Below, piece by piece: positions 18,328 to 28,276 of a stretch of 51,717 nt of DNA (the first letter of the stretch is position 1; every line of letters starts with the position of its first letter). The DNA comes from Aeribacillus composti (GTDB lineage: Bacteria; Bacillota; Bacilli; Bacillales; Aeribacillaceae). The stretch lies in assembly GCF_007827555.1 (NCBI RefSeq), contig NZ_VISS01000005.1, positions 1-51,717 of the forward strand. The letters are read 5' to 3'. A program made the position numbers and the translations under genes. A model generated the notes under the pieces. It saw only the letters and a program-made list of their open reading frames with translations, was not told the origin of the DNA and did no database searches.

Positions 18328-18912
18328 ATGAAAATTGCATTTATTCTTTTTGATCGAATGACAGCTCTTGATTTTGTAGGTTTTTATGATGCGGTAACAC
18401 GCTTGAAAACAATGGGTTTTAATGAAGAATTAAGCTGGACCTTGTGTGGAATGAAAGATGAAATAAGTGATGATCGGGGAATTACAGTTAAGATTCAAGA
18501 AGTGGCTCCTGATTTATCTCAGTATGATTTGTTATTTGTCCCCGGGGGGTTCGGTACTCGAGAATTATTGCATGATTCTGAATTTATCGAATGGTTAAAA
18601 ACGGGCAGCAATGCGACGTATAAAGTGTCCGTTTGTACAGGTTCCATACTTTTTGGCGCTGCTGGTTTTCTTGATGGAAAGAAAGCGACGACCCATCCAA
18701 ACGAGTATGATTTACTTCGATCTTATTGTTCAGAAGTTATAGAAGATCGAATTGTGAAGGACGGTTATGTTATTACTGGCGGCGGGGTCGCAACATCTGT
18801 GGATCTCGGTTTATTTATTTGTGAGCTGCTTGCAGGCAGAGAAGCTGTTCTTCGCATTCAAAAACAAATGGACTACCCATATTACAAAGTTAGGCAATAT
18901 AATTTAGACTAA
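18328..18912 (+). CDS. DJ-1/PfpI family protein (isonitrile hydratase-like)
   Basis: A 194-aa protein of the glutamine-amidotransferase-like DJ-1/PfpI superfamily. The start is ATG 18328 with GGAGG 6 nt upstream. The reactive cysteine is Cys103 in SVCTGS, at the nucleophile elbow, preceded by the acidic strand VPGGFGTRE and followed by TTHPNE and TGGGVATSVD, as in isonitrile hydratases and ThiJ-like proteins. The N-terminus LFDRMTALDFVGFYD is the usual oligomer-forming segment of the InhA-type subgroup. The substrate cannot be told from sequence. It is monocistronic with a terminator right after the stop. Confidence 0.9.
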   Translation: MKIAFILFDRMTALDFVGFYDAVTRLKTMGFNEELSWTLCGMKDEISDDRGITVKIQEVAPDLSQYDLLFVPGGFGTRELLHDSEFIEWLKTGSNATYKVSVCTGSILFGAAGFLDGKKATTHPNEYDLLRSYCSEVIEDRIVKDGYVITGGGVATSVDLGLFICELLAGREAVLRIQKQMDYPYYKVRQYNLD

Positions 18913-18941
18913 GCTCTTCTATAAGAAGCTTTCTTTTTTGT
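18911..18941 (+). terminator. terminator of the DJ-1/PfpI gene
   Basis: AAGCTCTTCTAT and ATAAGAAGCTT pair with one bulge and are followed by TTCTTTTTTG, overlapping the stop codon region. Confidence 0.7.
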
Positions 18942-19753
18942 TGTTATTTATTTTCAGAATTGTTATGATACTGCTTTCTCGTTGAATACATAAATGCTGC
19001 AAATTACGGATTATCACCGGTTTTGCTTAATCACTAATTAGGCGAAGAGTTTCGGAACGATGCCTGTTTAACAGGGATGATTTTATAGGATTAGTATAAA
19101 ATTATTTCAAACGAAAGCGCCTCAATAAATTTAGACGGGGTTTGCACAAGCAAAAGCATAAACTAGGCGAAAACCGCATGGAAATTCCGTAATTTTTGCA
19201 CCAGATTGGAAGCAGATTACTCGGACTTATGCAAGATAAAACTTTCCGTACTTATGGAACTCTAAATACCGCCAACTGGATAAGCGTGGAAAAAATAAAA
19301 TGAAAGCTCTCTGCTCCTCTTTGAGATTCACCTTTTCAAAGAGGAGTATTTGTTTTGATAGTATTCTTTCTTAACTAGCAGGTTGCTCTCTGATGTCAGT
19401 CTATATAGACACAATGAGCAGATAATTGTATAGTAAATCTATCGATCATGTCTATAATGAAATAGCAAAAGGTTTCTGCCAATGTGAAGATTTTTTACAA
19501 AGAATTTTTTAATCGTTGCGCTACATGTAAACACTGTACATGACTAACTTTGATCGTCTGGAAATGAATCGATGCTCTGGCAAAGCTTCAGCAATCGCAG
19601 CTCATATAGTTGAATGGAATCATGATTAAAATGCTAATTTTTGTTTTTTTCTAATGAGCTTTATATCGCTTATTATCATTACTACTCGACACTAAGTTTA
19701 GGCCAATGATCCGAATTTTTTATTTACGGCTGATGAAAAGAAGTAATTTTAAG
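18942..19753. other. long gene-free stretch before the Rrf2 gene
   Basis: About 810 nt without a credible gene. The only structures seen are a hairpin CTCCTCTTTGA/TCAAAGAGGAG (19314-19346) followed by TATTTGTTTT, a possible terminator, and the palindrome GTCTATATAGAC (19399-19410). The rest looks like decayed sequence. Confidence 0.5.
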
Positions 19754-19786
19754 TTGACAATATAAACTGTAATCATTATTATTACA
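19754..19786 (+). promoter_or_regulatory. promoter of the Rrf2 gene with inverted-repeat operator
   Basis: -35 TTGACA (19754-19759) and -10 TATTAT (19777-19782) have ideal 17-bp spacing. The inverted repeat TGTAAT-N7-ATTACA (19768-19786) covers the -10, which suits autorepression by the Rrf2 protein. Confidence 0.8.
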
Positions 19787-19805
19787 CTTAGGAGGAAGGT
19801 TCAAT

Positions 19806-20240
19806 ATGAATAGCGATTTTTCGATTGCCGTTCACTGCGTTGCGTATCTGGCTGAAAAGCAAAATCAGCGAGTAACCAGTGAAGACATTTCTCAAAGTGT
19901 TTCTGTCCACCCAGTAAGATTAAGAAAAATCTTAAGCATATTAAGAAAAGAAAATATAATTGCTTCTAAAGAAGGGGCAAAGGGCGGATTTTCGTTAAAC
20001 GCTCAGCCTGAACAAATTACGTTAGACAAAATTTTTAGAATCACTAGTGAGGAAACGCTTGTGCCGAAATGTCCCGATTCCAATGACAACTGTATAATAG
20101 GCAAACATCTGTCAGATGTACTCATTCGTATTTTTCATAATGCAGAAGAACATTTTTTAAACTATTTAAAAGGTGTGACAGTCCAAGATATCATTAATGA
20201 AATTCATAATAATAGCTCAAAAAGTTCGTTTCATGCCTGA
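19806..20240 (+). CDS. Rrf2-family transcriptional regulator
   Basis: A 144-aa winged-helix repressor. The helix-turn-helix covers about residues 20-45 (VTSEDISQSVSVHPVRLRKIL) and the wing is KEGAKGGFSL. In the middle there are only two cysteines (KCPDSNDNC), not the three-Cys Fe-S cluster set of IscR or NsrR, so it is more likely of the CymR/YwnA kind. AGGAGG lies before ATG 19806. It is followed by its own terminator and then mnmA. An inverted repeat over its promoter suggests autoregulation. Confidence 0.92.
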   Translation: MNSDFSIAVHCVAYLAEKQNQRVTSEDISQSVSVHPVRLRKILSILRKENIIASKEGAKGGFSLNAQPEQITLDKIFRITSEETLVPKCPDSNDNCIIGKHLSDVLIRIFHNAEEHFLNYLKGVTVQDIINEIHNNSSKSSFHA

Positions 20241-20277
20241 AACAAAATAGTTTGTTTCAGGCAAAAATTTTTTTTAA
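20235..20277 (+). terminator. terminator between the Rrf2 gene and mnmA
   Basis: A perfect 12-bp stem GCCTGAAACAAA/TTTGTTTCAGGC with an ATAG loop is followed by a long T-run. The stem begins inside the last codons of the Rrf2 gene. Confidence 0.9.
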
Positions 20278-20317
20278 ATAAAACTGTAATCAAAAACGTT
20301 TCAGTTTAAGGAGGTGA

Positions 20318-21436
<1,119 letters not shown>

Positions 21437-21568
21437 AAAGTTCGTTACAGATATAATATATGTTTTTGTACAAATTATAAATATTGTTCATGTCTGTAAA
21501 ACAAATTATTTTAAACAGGGCCTTTCCTTTATATACGGCCCACCTTTTCTTAAGGAGTGGTAAAAACA

Positions 21569-22513
21569 ATGGAAAAATTTAAAAATCATAAAGGGTATTC
21601 ACGCATGTATCAAGAGAACAAACTGACTTTAGGGCTGTTCTTTCCGATTGAATCGTATATGGGAGACGTCCCTGAGATGAATATCGAAAAGCAAATGAAG
21701 CTGGCAAAACGAGCAGAAGAGCTGAATTTTGCTTCATTGTTTGTGAGAGATGTGCCGCTGCGCGATCCAAATTTCGGAGATGTTGGATAAATGTATGATC
21801 CGTTTACGTATTTAGGGTATGTTGCGGCTCACACAGATAAGATTGCTTTAGCATCTGGAAGCATTATTTTAACGCTGCGTCACCCACTTCATGTAGCAAA
21901 AGCGGCAGCTTCTGTAGACAGATTATCTGGTGAAAGACTCATTCTCGGCGTCGCAACTGGTGACCGTCCAATCGAGTTTCCAGCATTTTCTGTGAATCCA
22001 GAAGAACGGAGCGAATTATTCCGAGAATCAGTAGCTGCTATAAGAAAGGTTTGGCGTGACCATTTTCCGACGATTAACACGACACGAGTGCATATGACAA
22101 GTGGAGATATGCTGCCAAAACCAAAATTGTCAGATATACCATTAATGGTAACAGGTCACAGTGGACAATCTCCTGAATGGATTGCTGAACATAGTGATGG
22201 ATGGATATACTATCCGCGTGGAATTAAGTTTCAAAAAGCATTAATCGATAATTGGCGTTCGCTAACAGAAGAATTTAAGCCATTTTCCCAATCTCTTTAC
22301 ATTGACTTAACGGAAGATCCAAATCATGTACCAATTCCGATACATCTTGGATTCCGTACGGGACGAAATTTCGTAATCGAATTTCTTGGAGCTTTACAGG
22401 ATGCAGGTGTGAACCATGTCATCATCAACTTAAAATATGGACAGCGTCCAGTCGAAGAAGTGATTGAAGAATTAGGCGAGTATGTGCTTCCGCATTTCCC
22501 TGCTTTAACATGA
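21569..22513 (+). pseudogene. luciferase-type oxidoreductase (LLM family), interrupted by TAA
   Basis: The reading continues in one phase from ATG 21569 (AAGGAG upstream) to 22513 but for a TAA at 21788-21790, after FGDVG and before MYDPFTYLGYVAA. Relatives have Gln there, so a CAA-to-TAA change explains it. The rest is intact: ASGSIILTLRHP, GERLILGVATGDRP and GFRTGRNF match flavin-dependent luciferase-like monooxygenases of the BA3436 type. The restored length would be 314 aa. It is the first gene of an apparent operon with an SDR and a TIM-barrel protein. It could be a real nonsense mutation, a readthrough case, or a base error. Confidence 0.88.
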
Positions 22514-22556
22514 TAAGAAAATTTAAAAACCATCAATATGAGAAAGGATGGATATG

Positions 22557-23201
22557 ATGAAAGTTTTGGTCATTGGAGCCAACGGGCAAGTAGGACAACA
22601 AGTAGTAAATATGCTTCATGCGCATGAACAGCATTCTGTTCGTGCAATGGTTCGAAAGCAAGAGCAATTGGAGGATTTTCAGAAAAAAGGAATTGAAGCG
22701 GTGCTCGCTGATTTGGAAGGCACTGTCGATGAAATTGCCGAAGCGGCCAAAGGCTGCGATGCGATCGTATTTTCAGCTGGTTCAGGGGGACACACAGGGG
22801 CTGATAAAACATTGCTGATAGATTTAGACGGCGCTGTAAAAGCCATGGAGGCTGCTGAAAAAATCGGAATTGAACGTTTTGTTATCGTGAGCTCATTCCA
22901 AGCCCATAATCGTCAGAACTGGCCGGAAAACCTTAAGCCATATTATGTCGCCAAACATTATGTCGACCGTGTGTTGATGAATAGCGGCCTAAATTATACG
23001 ATTATTCGTCCTGGTTATCTAAAGAATGAAAAAGGTACAGGACTGGTTACCGCAGCCGAAAACTTACCTGTTGGTTACATTCCTCGGGAGGATGTAGCAA
23101 GAACGATTGTTCAAGCTCTTGATGAACCAAATACGTATAGAAAAGCATTCGATTTAATGTCAGGAGATAAAGAAATTAGCGAAGCGTTGAAATCACTGTA
23201 A
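22557..23201 (+). CDS. NAD(P)-binding atypical SDR (YhfK-like)
   Basis: A 214-aa Rossmann protein of the atypical short-chain dehydrogenase group (SDR_a5 type). VIGANGQVGQQV (residues 4-15) is the nucleotide site; ERFVIVSSFQAHN and the YYVAKHYVD motif hold the partly conserved Tyr-x3-Lys pair, and IIRPGYL follows. Substrate unknown; such proteins act on NADPH-linked quinones, sugars or none. ATG 22557 is favoured over 22554 and 22548 by its spacing to AAAGGA. It is 43 nt behind the monooxygenase gene and 38 nt before the TIM-barrel gene. Confidence 0.9.
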   Translation: MKVLVIGANGQVGQQVVNMLHAHEQHSVRAMVRKQEQLEDFQKKGIEAVLADLEGTVDEIAEAAKGCDAIVFSAGSGGHTGADKTLLIDLDGAVKAMEAAEKIGIERFVIVSSFQAHNRQNWPENLKPYYVAKHYVDRVLMNSGLNYTIIRPGYLKNEKGTGLVTAAENLPVGYIPREDVARTIVQALDEPNTYRKAFDLMSGDKEISEALKSL

Positions 23202-23239
23202 TGTACCGTTCAATGGAAAAGGAAGGGAGAAATTAGAAA

Positions 23240-24088
23240 ATGGCTTACCCTTTTTACGCAATGGATTTTGCTTTCTATAATTCAATGGGTATTTATAGTT
23301 TTGAAGCTCGATGTGAAATGTTAAAGGAAATTGGCTATGACGCAACCCATTTATCCGTCTGGCACGGAGAGCGATGGAGAGATGTAGAAAAGCTCAAAAA
23401 CGTTAAGGAGAAATATGGGCTGGACGTCGCAGGCGTGTACGTTGTGTTAGATCTTTCACTAGGCGAGGACCATCCAAGAAATGCAGGCATTTTAAAGATG
23501 CTGGAGATTATGGAAGGGTGCAGCACGGTTGAGCTGGCGATTCAATCTGTCGGAGAGCATATCCGCCCTTCAGATCCAAAAGGGGACGACATCGCAGTAA
23601 AATGGCTGGAAAAAGCATTGAAGATTGCCGAACGAAGAAATATTAACATTTTGCTTTACACGCATCTATCCTTCTGGATTGAACGCCATGAAGATGCAGT
23701 GAGACTATGCAAACGCCTGAATCATCCTAATCTTGGAATTGTCTTTTGCGGCTACCATTGGTATGCGGCAGATGGAACAAATCTAAAAGGAACGATTCAA
23801 GCGGTAGCTCCTTACTTAAAACAAGTAAACATGTCCGGCAGCAGCCGCAATCCGCACGGTTTTGGCGGAGTGGCAACAATCGAGCCTTTGGATGTTGGGG
23901 AGTTAGATAATTTTGCGTTGCTTGGACAGTTAAAAAAGATCGGTTATAACGGAATGATCGGCTACTTAGGTTGGAGTGAAGGCGGCGACGCTTATAGTAA
24001 GCTGAGACGTTCACTCAATGCGTTCCGTGATATGGAGCGTAGAGTTGAGGCACACCCGCACTGGGCGGATTTAAAATTAACTCCATAA
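23240..24088 (+). CDS. sugar phosphate isomerase/epimerase family TIM barrel
   Basis: A 282-aa AP-endonuclease-2-like TIM barrel of the xylose-isomerase-like family. Expected metal-ligand positions are visible at strand ends: LYTHLS in the middle, LGIVFCGYHWYAADG, then KQVNMSGSS, with an acidic residue near GWSEGGD at the end. The substrate is unknown. AAGGGAG precedes the ATG. It is the last gene of the monooxygenase-SDR-isomerase operon; a hairpin and a terminator follow. Confidence 0.88.
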   Translation: MAYPFYAMDFAFYNSMGIYSFEARCEMLKEIGYDATHLSVWHGERWRDVEKLKNVKEKYGLDVAGVYVVLDLSLGEDHPRNAGILKMLEIMEGCSTVELAIQSVGEHIRPSDPKGDDIAVKWLEKALKIAERRNINILLYTHLSFWIERHEDAVRLCKRLNHPNLGIVFCGYHWYAADGTNLKGTIQAVAPYLKQVNMSGSSRNPHGFGGVATIEPLDVGELDNFALLGQLKKIGYNGMIGYLGWSEGGDAYSKLRRSLNAFRDMERRVEAHPHWADLKLTP

Positions 24089-24152
24089 TGAAAAATATTG
24101 AGGTGCTAGTCGTACAATAATAAAGCTCAACTAGCACCTCGTGCATTCAGCC

Positions 24153-24187
24153 AATGTACTGCGGTATTCACCGAAGTACATTTTTTT
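24153..24187 (+). terminator. terminator after the TIM-barrel gene
   Basis: AATGTACT/AGTACATT with a 14-nt loop is followed by TTTTT. A second hairpin GAGGTGCTAGT/ACTAGCACCTC (24100-24140) precedes it. Confidence 0.75.
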
Positions 24188-24207
24188 ATTGAAGCTTTTA
24201 AGATCCT

Positions 24208-25965
24208 TTATTTTTCAACAACTGCCTTTTCATTTACAGCCGTTTTTTTCACATACATCGTTACGCCGATGATGATAAGAATAAGAAGCAGCTGTGGCAC
24301 TACTGTTTCAATCGTCGGATAGAAACCGATTGGTTCAATATAAGGAACATTCGGCAATGAATGTGTTGGCAGCGTGTTTGCTATCTGCATGGCATGAATA
24401 CTGATTCCGAGCATTTTGAATGATAATACATAAATTAGCAGCGTTGCGCCCATAAAGAACGGCCGGACGGGAATCGCTGAACTAAAGCGGATGATAATAA
24501 ACCCGAGGATCACTAAGATCGCCATGGCGATAGCGATTCCTAAAATTAACTGGCTGATTTCCATCGACGGAGCCATTCCGGCATAGAAAATAATCGTTTC
24601 GGCACCTTCGCGAAAAATTGAGAGAAAACTTAGCAAGGCCATGGAGAACAAGCTTCCTTTTGCCAATGCGTGTCCGAGATGCTCTTTAATATATTGATTC
24701 CAGTGGGCGATATTTGACTTTTTGTGAAGCCAAGCGCCAACCGTCATCATCATTACAACAGCAGTGATGCCGACGATTCCTTCGATCGATTCGCGGCTTC
24801 CGGCAACAGTTATTTTGGAGAAAAACATGTTCATGACAACAGCTAGAATAGCACTAGAAATGATGCCGCACAAAACGCCGATCCAAATCCAACCTTGTTT
24901 GTCGGCATGATTCGTTTTCTTCAAAAATGAAAGCAAACCGGCGATGATTAAAAGAGCTTCAAATCCCTCACGCAGTAAAATAAGCATAGCATCTATATAC
25001 GTATAGCTTGTTTTGGCTGCGATGAGCTGAAGGGAATCATATAATTCACTAATCATCGTTTGAGCTTTTTCTACGTTTTTATTGTCAGACTGCAATAAAC
25101 TGATTGCGGAGGGAATTTCAGTTTCCATGCGATTGTATAGGGAGTAGTCTTTTGTCCGAACCTCCCCTTCAACTACCGGCCATATAAGCAATATTTTGTT
25201 TAAATGTTCTGATGCCTCGGATGGGTTATGATCTTTTAGCGACTGTACGCTTTTTTCCAATAAATCTGTTACATCACTTAATGTGTATTCATTTCCAGCG
25301 GATTTTCCCGCATTTTTCCCGCTTAAAAAATTTTCAACAGAAGCTGTCAGATCCTTGAGGCTCTTTAAAGCCTTCTCTCGATCAGGCGGAGTTTGCGTCA
25401 GTGAAATTCTTAACAAAGCAAGCTGTGTTTCAATTTCGCCATACGAAACAACGCTTTCGGTACGAACAATGTTCTCGTTTGCCGTCCAAGTGGAAAGTAA
25501 TTGCTGATATTTCATGGCCGCCTGATCAAAATTATTGTTTTGAATCATTTTTTCGATTTCATCAATAAATTGATACATCTGTTTTAGCTTTTCTTTTTCT
25601 TTTTGCGGATCTGTCGGATTTTGTTCTTCTTCGTACGAAGTAAGCGCTTTTGATAAAGCGGACAAATTTTCACTTATTTTCGTTGCATCTTTTTCAGATT
25701 GAGCCAGGGCGTTTTTCGCATTTTTTAACTGTTTATCGACTTCAGCTGTTTTTTTGCTATCAACAGCTTTTACTTCGTTCCATTGCTGTGAGAATTGTTC
25801 CAAATTGTCCTGTACGACATCCCAGTTCGCTTCCTTTGTTTTCATGATGGCATCGCCTATCAAAACATATAAATCATCAAGGTTCTCTGCGGCTACGGCT
25901 TTATTTGAGAAAATACCCATTGTGAAAAGAATTGCGAAGGCAATAAGCCCTAATTTTTTATACAT
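24208..25965 (-). CDS. efeU: FTR1-family ferrous iron permease EfeU
   Basis: The membrane permease of the Efe iron uptake system. From ATG 25965 (AGGAG 9 nt upstream) it is 585 aa. A signal peptide (about 1-25, ending AVA-AE) leads to a long helical extracellular domain (to about 325), then about seven membrane helices. The two iron-binding REGxE motifs are LLREGFEALL (about 330) and FREGAETIIF (about 451). It is the third gene of efeO-efeB-efeU, reversed from the usual U-O-B order, and lies 96 nt behind efeB beyond a small hairpin and a duplicated 28-bp sequence. Confidence 0.96.
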   Translation of the reverse strand: MYKKLGLIAFAILFTMGIFSNKAVAAENLDDLYVLIGDAIMKTKEANWDVVQDNLEQFSQQWNEVKAVDSKKTAEVDKQLKNAKNALAQSEKDATKISENLSALSKALTSYEEEQNPTDPQKEKEKLKQMYQFIDEIEKMIQNNNFDQAAMKYQQLLSTWTANENIVRTESVVSYGEIETQLALLRISLTQTPPDREKALKSLKDLTASVENFLSGKNAGKSAGNEYTLSDVTDLLEKSVQSLKDHNPSEASEHLNKILLIWPVVEGEVRTKDYSLYNRMETEIPSAISLLQSDNKNVEKAQTMISELYDSLQLIAAKTSYTYIDAMLILLREGFEALLIIAGLLSFLKKTNHADKQGWIWIGVLCGIISSAILAVVMNMFFSKITVAGSRESIEGIVGITAVVMMMTVGAWLHKKSNIAHWNQYIKEHLGHALAKGSLFSMALLSFLSIFREGAETIIFYAGMAPSMEISQLILGIAIAMAILVILGFIIIRFSSAIPVRPFFMGATLLIYVLSFKMLGISIHAMQIANTLPTHSLPNVPYIEPIGFYPTIETVVPQLLLILIIIGVTMYVKKTAVNEKAVVEK

Positions 25966-25996
25966 CAGCTTCAACTCCTATGAAAGAGAGAAAGGG

Positions 25997-26088
25997 ATTA
26001 TGAAAATAACGTTTCTCCAATATAGTGCACACAAAGAAAAAGGTGTGCACCAAAAAATAAATTATGAAAATAACGTTTCTCCAATATA
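25997..26088. repeat. 28-bp direct repeat flanking a hairpin, efeB-efeU gap
   Basis: The same 28 bp occur at 25997-26024 and 26061-26088 (start ATTATGAAAATAACG, end CTCCAATATA), identical and 64 bp apart. The right copy is the 3' end of efeB including its stop. Between them lies the 8-bp inverted repeat GTGCACAC/GTGTGCAC (26025-26050). Confidence 0.9.
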
Positions 26089-27360
26089 TCCGCCTTTTTT
26101 TACTCCAGGAAGACAGGCAAATACGGCACTTCCTCGATGGACGATATATTCGTTTAATTCATCCATTTGCGAAAGCCGCTTTTGAATTGGGATAAATTGC
26201 TTGCTTATGCTGCGCTGAAAGCTGATAAACAATAATCCGGCATCAAATGTTCCAGTTTTTGCATCTATTCCATCCGCATATGAATAAGAACGGCGCAAAA
26301 TTTTCTGTTTTCCGTCACCGTGAGCGACTCGAACATGGGCGGTCATTGGAATGTAGTATTCTCCGTTTTCATCCTTCTTTTCAAAATCCGGCGGATCGAA
26401 CTCATTTTTTTGCCCAAGATATGCACCTGAATCCCGGTATCTGCCAAACGTATTTTCTTGTTCCTTTAAAGTAGTCCGATCCCAAACTTCGATAAACATT
26501 TGAATCCGCCTTACTACTAAATACGTTCCGTTCACGAGCCAATCAGGTCCGTCACCGGGCTGCACCCAAACGTATTGATTCATTTCAGCAGAATTTTTCA
26601 CATTTGGATTCACTGTTCCATCCTTAAAGCCAAATAAATTTCGCGGCGTTTCCTTTTTCGGACTCGCTTGCTTTGTACGCTGGAAGCCGGCCTGTGCCCA
26701 ACGAAGAACCGCTTTGCCGCGGGCAATTCTCGCTAAATTTCTAACCGCATGGAAGGCAACCTGCAAATCATCCGAGCATGCTTGAATACAAAGATCTCCG
26801 CCTGTCCACTGCTCTTCCAATGAATCAAGCGGAAACTTCGGCAGTTCTTTTAGTTCATCCGGCTGCTTTTTTTGCAAACCAAATCTATCCTTGTTGTTTT
26901 TTGTAAAAAGCGTCGGGCCGACGCCGAAAGTAATGGTTAAATTTGACGCATTAAGTCCTGCAGCTTCCCCCGTATCATCTGGAGGAAGGTATTTATTATT
27001 AGCTGGATCTCCAACCGATTTGCCTTCTGTCATAGCTGCGGCAGCCTTCGTCCATTCTTTAAAAAGCTGAATAAGCTCGTTTCTGTCTTCAGCCGTCACG
27101 TCAAAAGCAGCAAAATAAATGTGGTTTTGCACTTCAGTTGCAATGCCTGCCTGATGTTTTCCGTAAAACGGAACAACCGCATTTGTATTTTCTTTTTTTT
27201 GAGAGGTCGGCAACACGTCAGCCAATGCTAGCGCTCCACCAATGCCGGATGCACCGATTAGCACGCCGACTCCTCCGATGCCCGCAGCCTTCAACACATC
27301 TCGTCTTGATACGTTCTTGTTAAAGACAGATGTCGTTTCTTTTTTATCAGGTTCAGACAT
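26062..27360 (-). CDS. efeB: deferrochelatase / DyP-type heme peroxidase EfeB
   Basis: EfeB is an extracytoplasmic dye-decolourising-type heme peroxidase that helps iron uptake by oxidising Fe(II) or releasing iron from heme. The 432-aa protein carries a Tat signal (SRRDVLKAAG near 18-27 and a hydrophobic stretch to about 48). The DyP motif GFKDGT lies near residue 246 and the heme-ligand His region TAHVRVAH near 340. It starts 3 nt after efeO with a GGAGG in the efeO end, so the two are coupled. Confidence 0.96.
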   Translation of the reverse strand: MSEPDKKETTSVFNKNVSRRDVLKAAGIGGVGVLIGASGIGGALALADVLPTSQKKENTNAVVPFYGKHQAGIATEVQNHIYFAAFDVTAEDRNELIQLFKEWTKAAAAMTEGKSVGDPANNKYLPPDDTGEAAGLNASNLTITFGVGPTLFTKNNKDRFGLQKKQPDELKELPKFPLDSLEEQWTGGDLCIQACSDDLQVAFHAVRNLARIARGKAVLRWAQAGFQRTKQASPKKETPRNLFGFKDGTVNPNVKNSAEMNQYVWVQPGDGPDWLVNGTYLVVRRIQMFIEVWDRTTLKEQENTFGRYRDSGAYLGQKNEFDPPDFEKKDENGEYYIPMTAHVRVAHGDGKQKILRRSYSYADGIDAKTGTFDAGLLFISFQRSISKQFIPIQKRLSQMDELNEYIVHRGSAVFACLPGVKKGGYIGETLFS

Positions 27361-27363
27361 TGG

Positions 27364-28215
27364 TTATCCCTCCAGTACAACCCCTAGTTTAGAAAGAGGC
27401 TCTGCCAGTTCATTGATCGATTGGCTCAATTCTTTTACTTGATCCTTGGTTAGTTCAGTATATGAAATATACCCGTCGCCTTTTTTATATTTGTCAAGAA
27501 GTGCATAAACTGCTTGAAACCGCTGTTCGATTTCCTTAGCGAGCGCCTCATCCTTTTCCTTAAGGGCAGGGCTCATTAATTCATAAATCTTTTCAGCACC
27601 CTCAACATTGGCAACAAAATCGTATAAATCTGTATGGGAATAACGATCCTCTTCACCTGTAACTTTTGATGTTGAAACTTCATTTAAAAGGTCGACTGCG
27701 CCGGTGATCAAAAGATCGGGTGTCACATCAACAGTTTCAACTTTTGCGCGCAAAAGCTTCACATCTTTTATAAGCTGCTCAGCATATTTTTCATAGCCTT
27801 TCGTCGTATTTTCAACCCAGAGTCCCTTTTCAATCCGGTGATAACCTCCCCACTCTGCATCAGGGACATCACCTTCACGAGCGTCAATTTTCGGATCGAG
27901 TTCTGCAAACGCTTCAGCAATTGGTTCAGAACGCTCATAGTGCATGCGAGCCGGCGCATAAAGTTCTTTTGCTTTTTCCACATCCCCAGCGATCACTGCA
28001 TTGGCAAACTCTTCTGTCTTTTTAACAAATTCATCTATTTCAGCGATCGCAAACGTGCGATAATCTGTAGATATTTGATTTAAATCAACTTGGGAGCTTT
28101 CTTTCGCTGTCTCTTTTTTTGCCGGTTCCGTTGTTGAACTTTCATTTGATTGGGAACAGCTAAACAACAAACTGCTTGATAAAAATAATATGACAGGCAA
28201 TTTATAGCGTTTCAT
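27364..28215 (-). CDS. efeO: iron uptake lipoprotein EfeO/EfeM (M75 imelysin-like)
   Basis: A 283-aa lipoprotein with the lipobox LLFSC (Cys20) and a Ser/Thr-rich linker, followed by one imelysin/M75-type helical domain that delivers iron to the EfeU permease. EWGGYHRIEKGLW is the family iron-site segment. The protein lacks an N-terminal cupredoxin domain, so it is of the EfeM type. First gene of the operon; upstream lies a pair of Fur boxes. Confidence 0.93.
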   Translation of the reverse strand: MKRYKLPVILFLSSSLLFSCSQSNESSTTEPAKKETAKESSQVDLNQISTDYRTFAIAEIDEFVKKTEEFANAVIAGDVEKAKELYAPARMHYERSEPIAEAFAELDPKIDAREGDVPDAEWGGYHRIEKGLWVENTTKGYEKYAEQLIKDVKLLRAKVETVDVTPDLLITGAVDLLNEVSTSKVTGEEDRYSHTDLYDFVANVEGAEKIYELMSPALKEKDEALAKEIEQRFQAVYALLDKYKKGDGYISYTELTKDQVKELSQSINELAEPLSKLGVVLEG

Positions 28216-28239
28216 GCGATCAACAACCCCTCAAATTAA

Positions 28240-28276
28240 TGATTTTCATTCTCAATTATATTGGGAATGAAAATCA
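28240..28276 (-). promoter_or_regulatory. efe promoter with paired Fur boxes
   Basis: A perfect 12-bp inverted repeat TGATTTTCATTC/GAATGAAAATCA brackets a leftward -10 TATAAT (28260-28255); a -35 TTGAAG lies 17 bp before it. Each arm contains a 15-mer close to the TGATAATNATTATCA Fur consensus, so Fur plus iron should cover the whole promoter. Confidence 0.85.
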
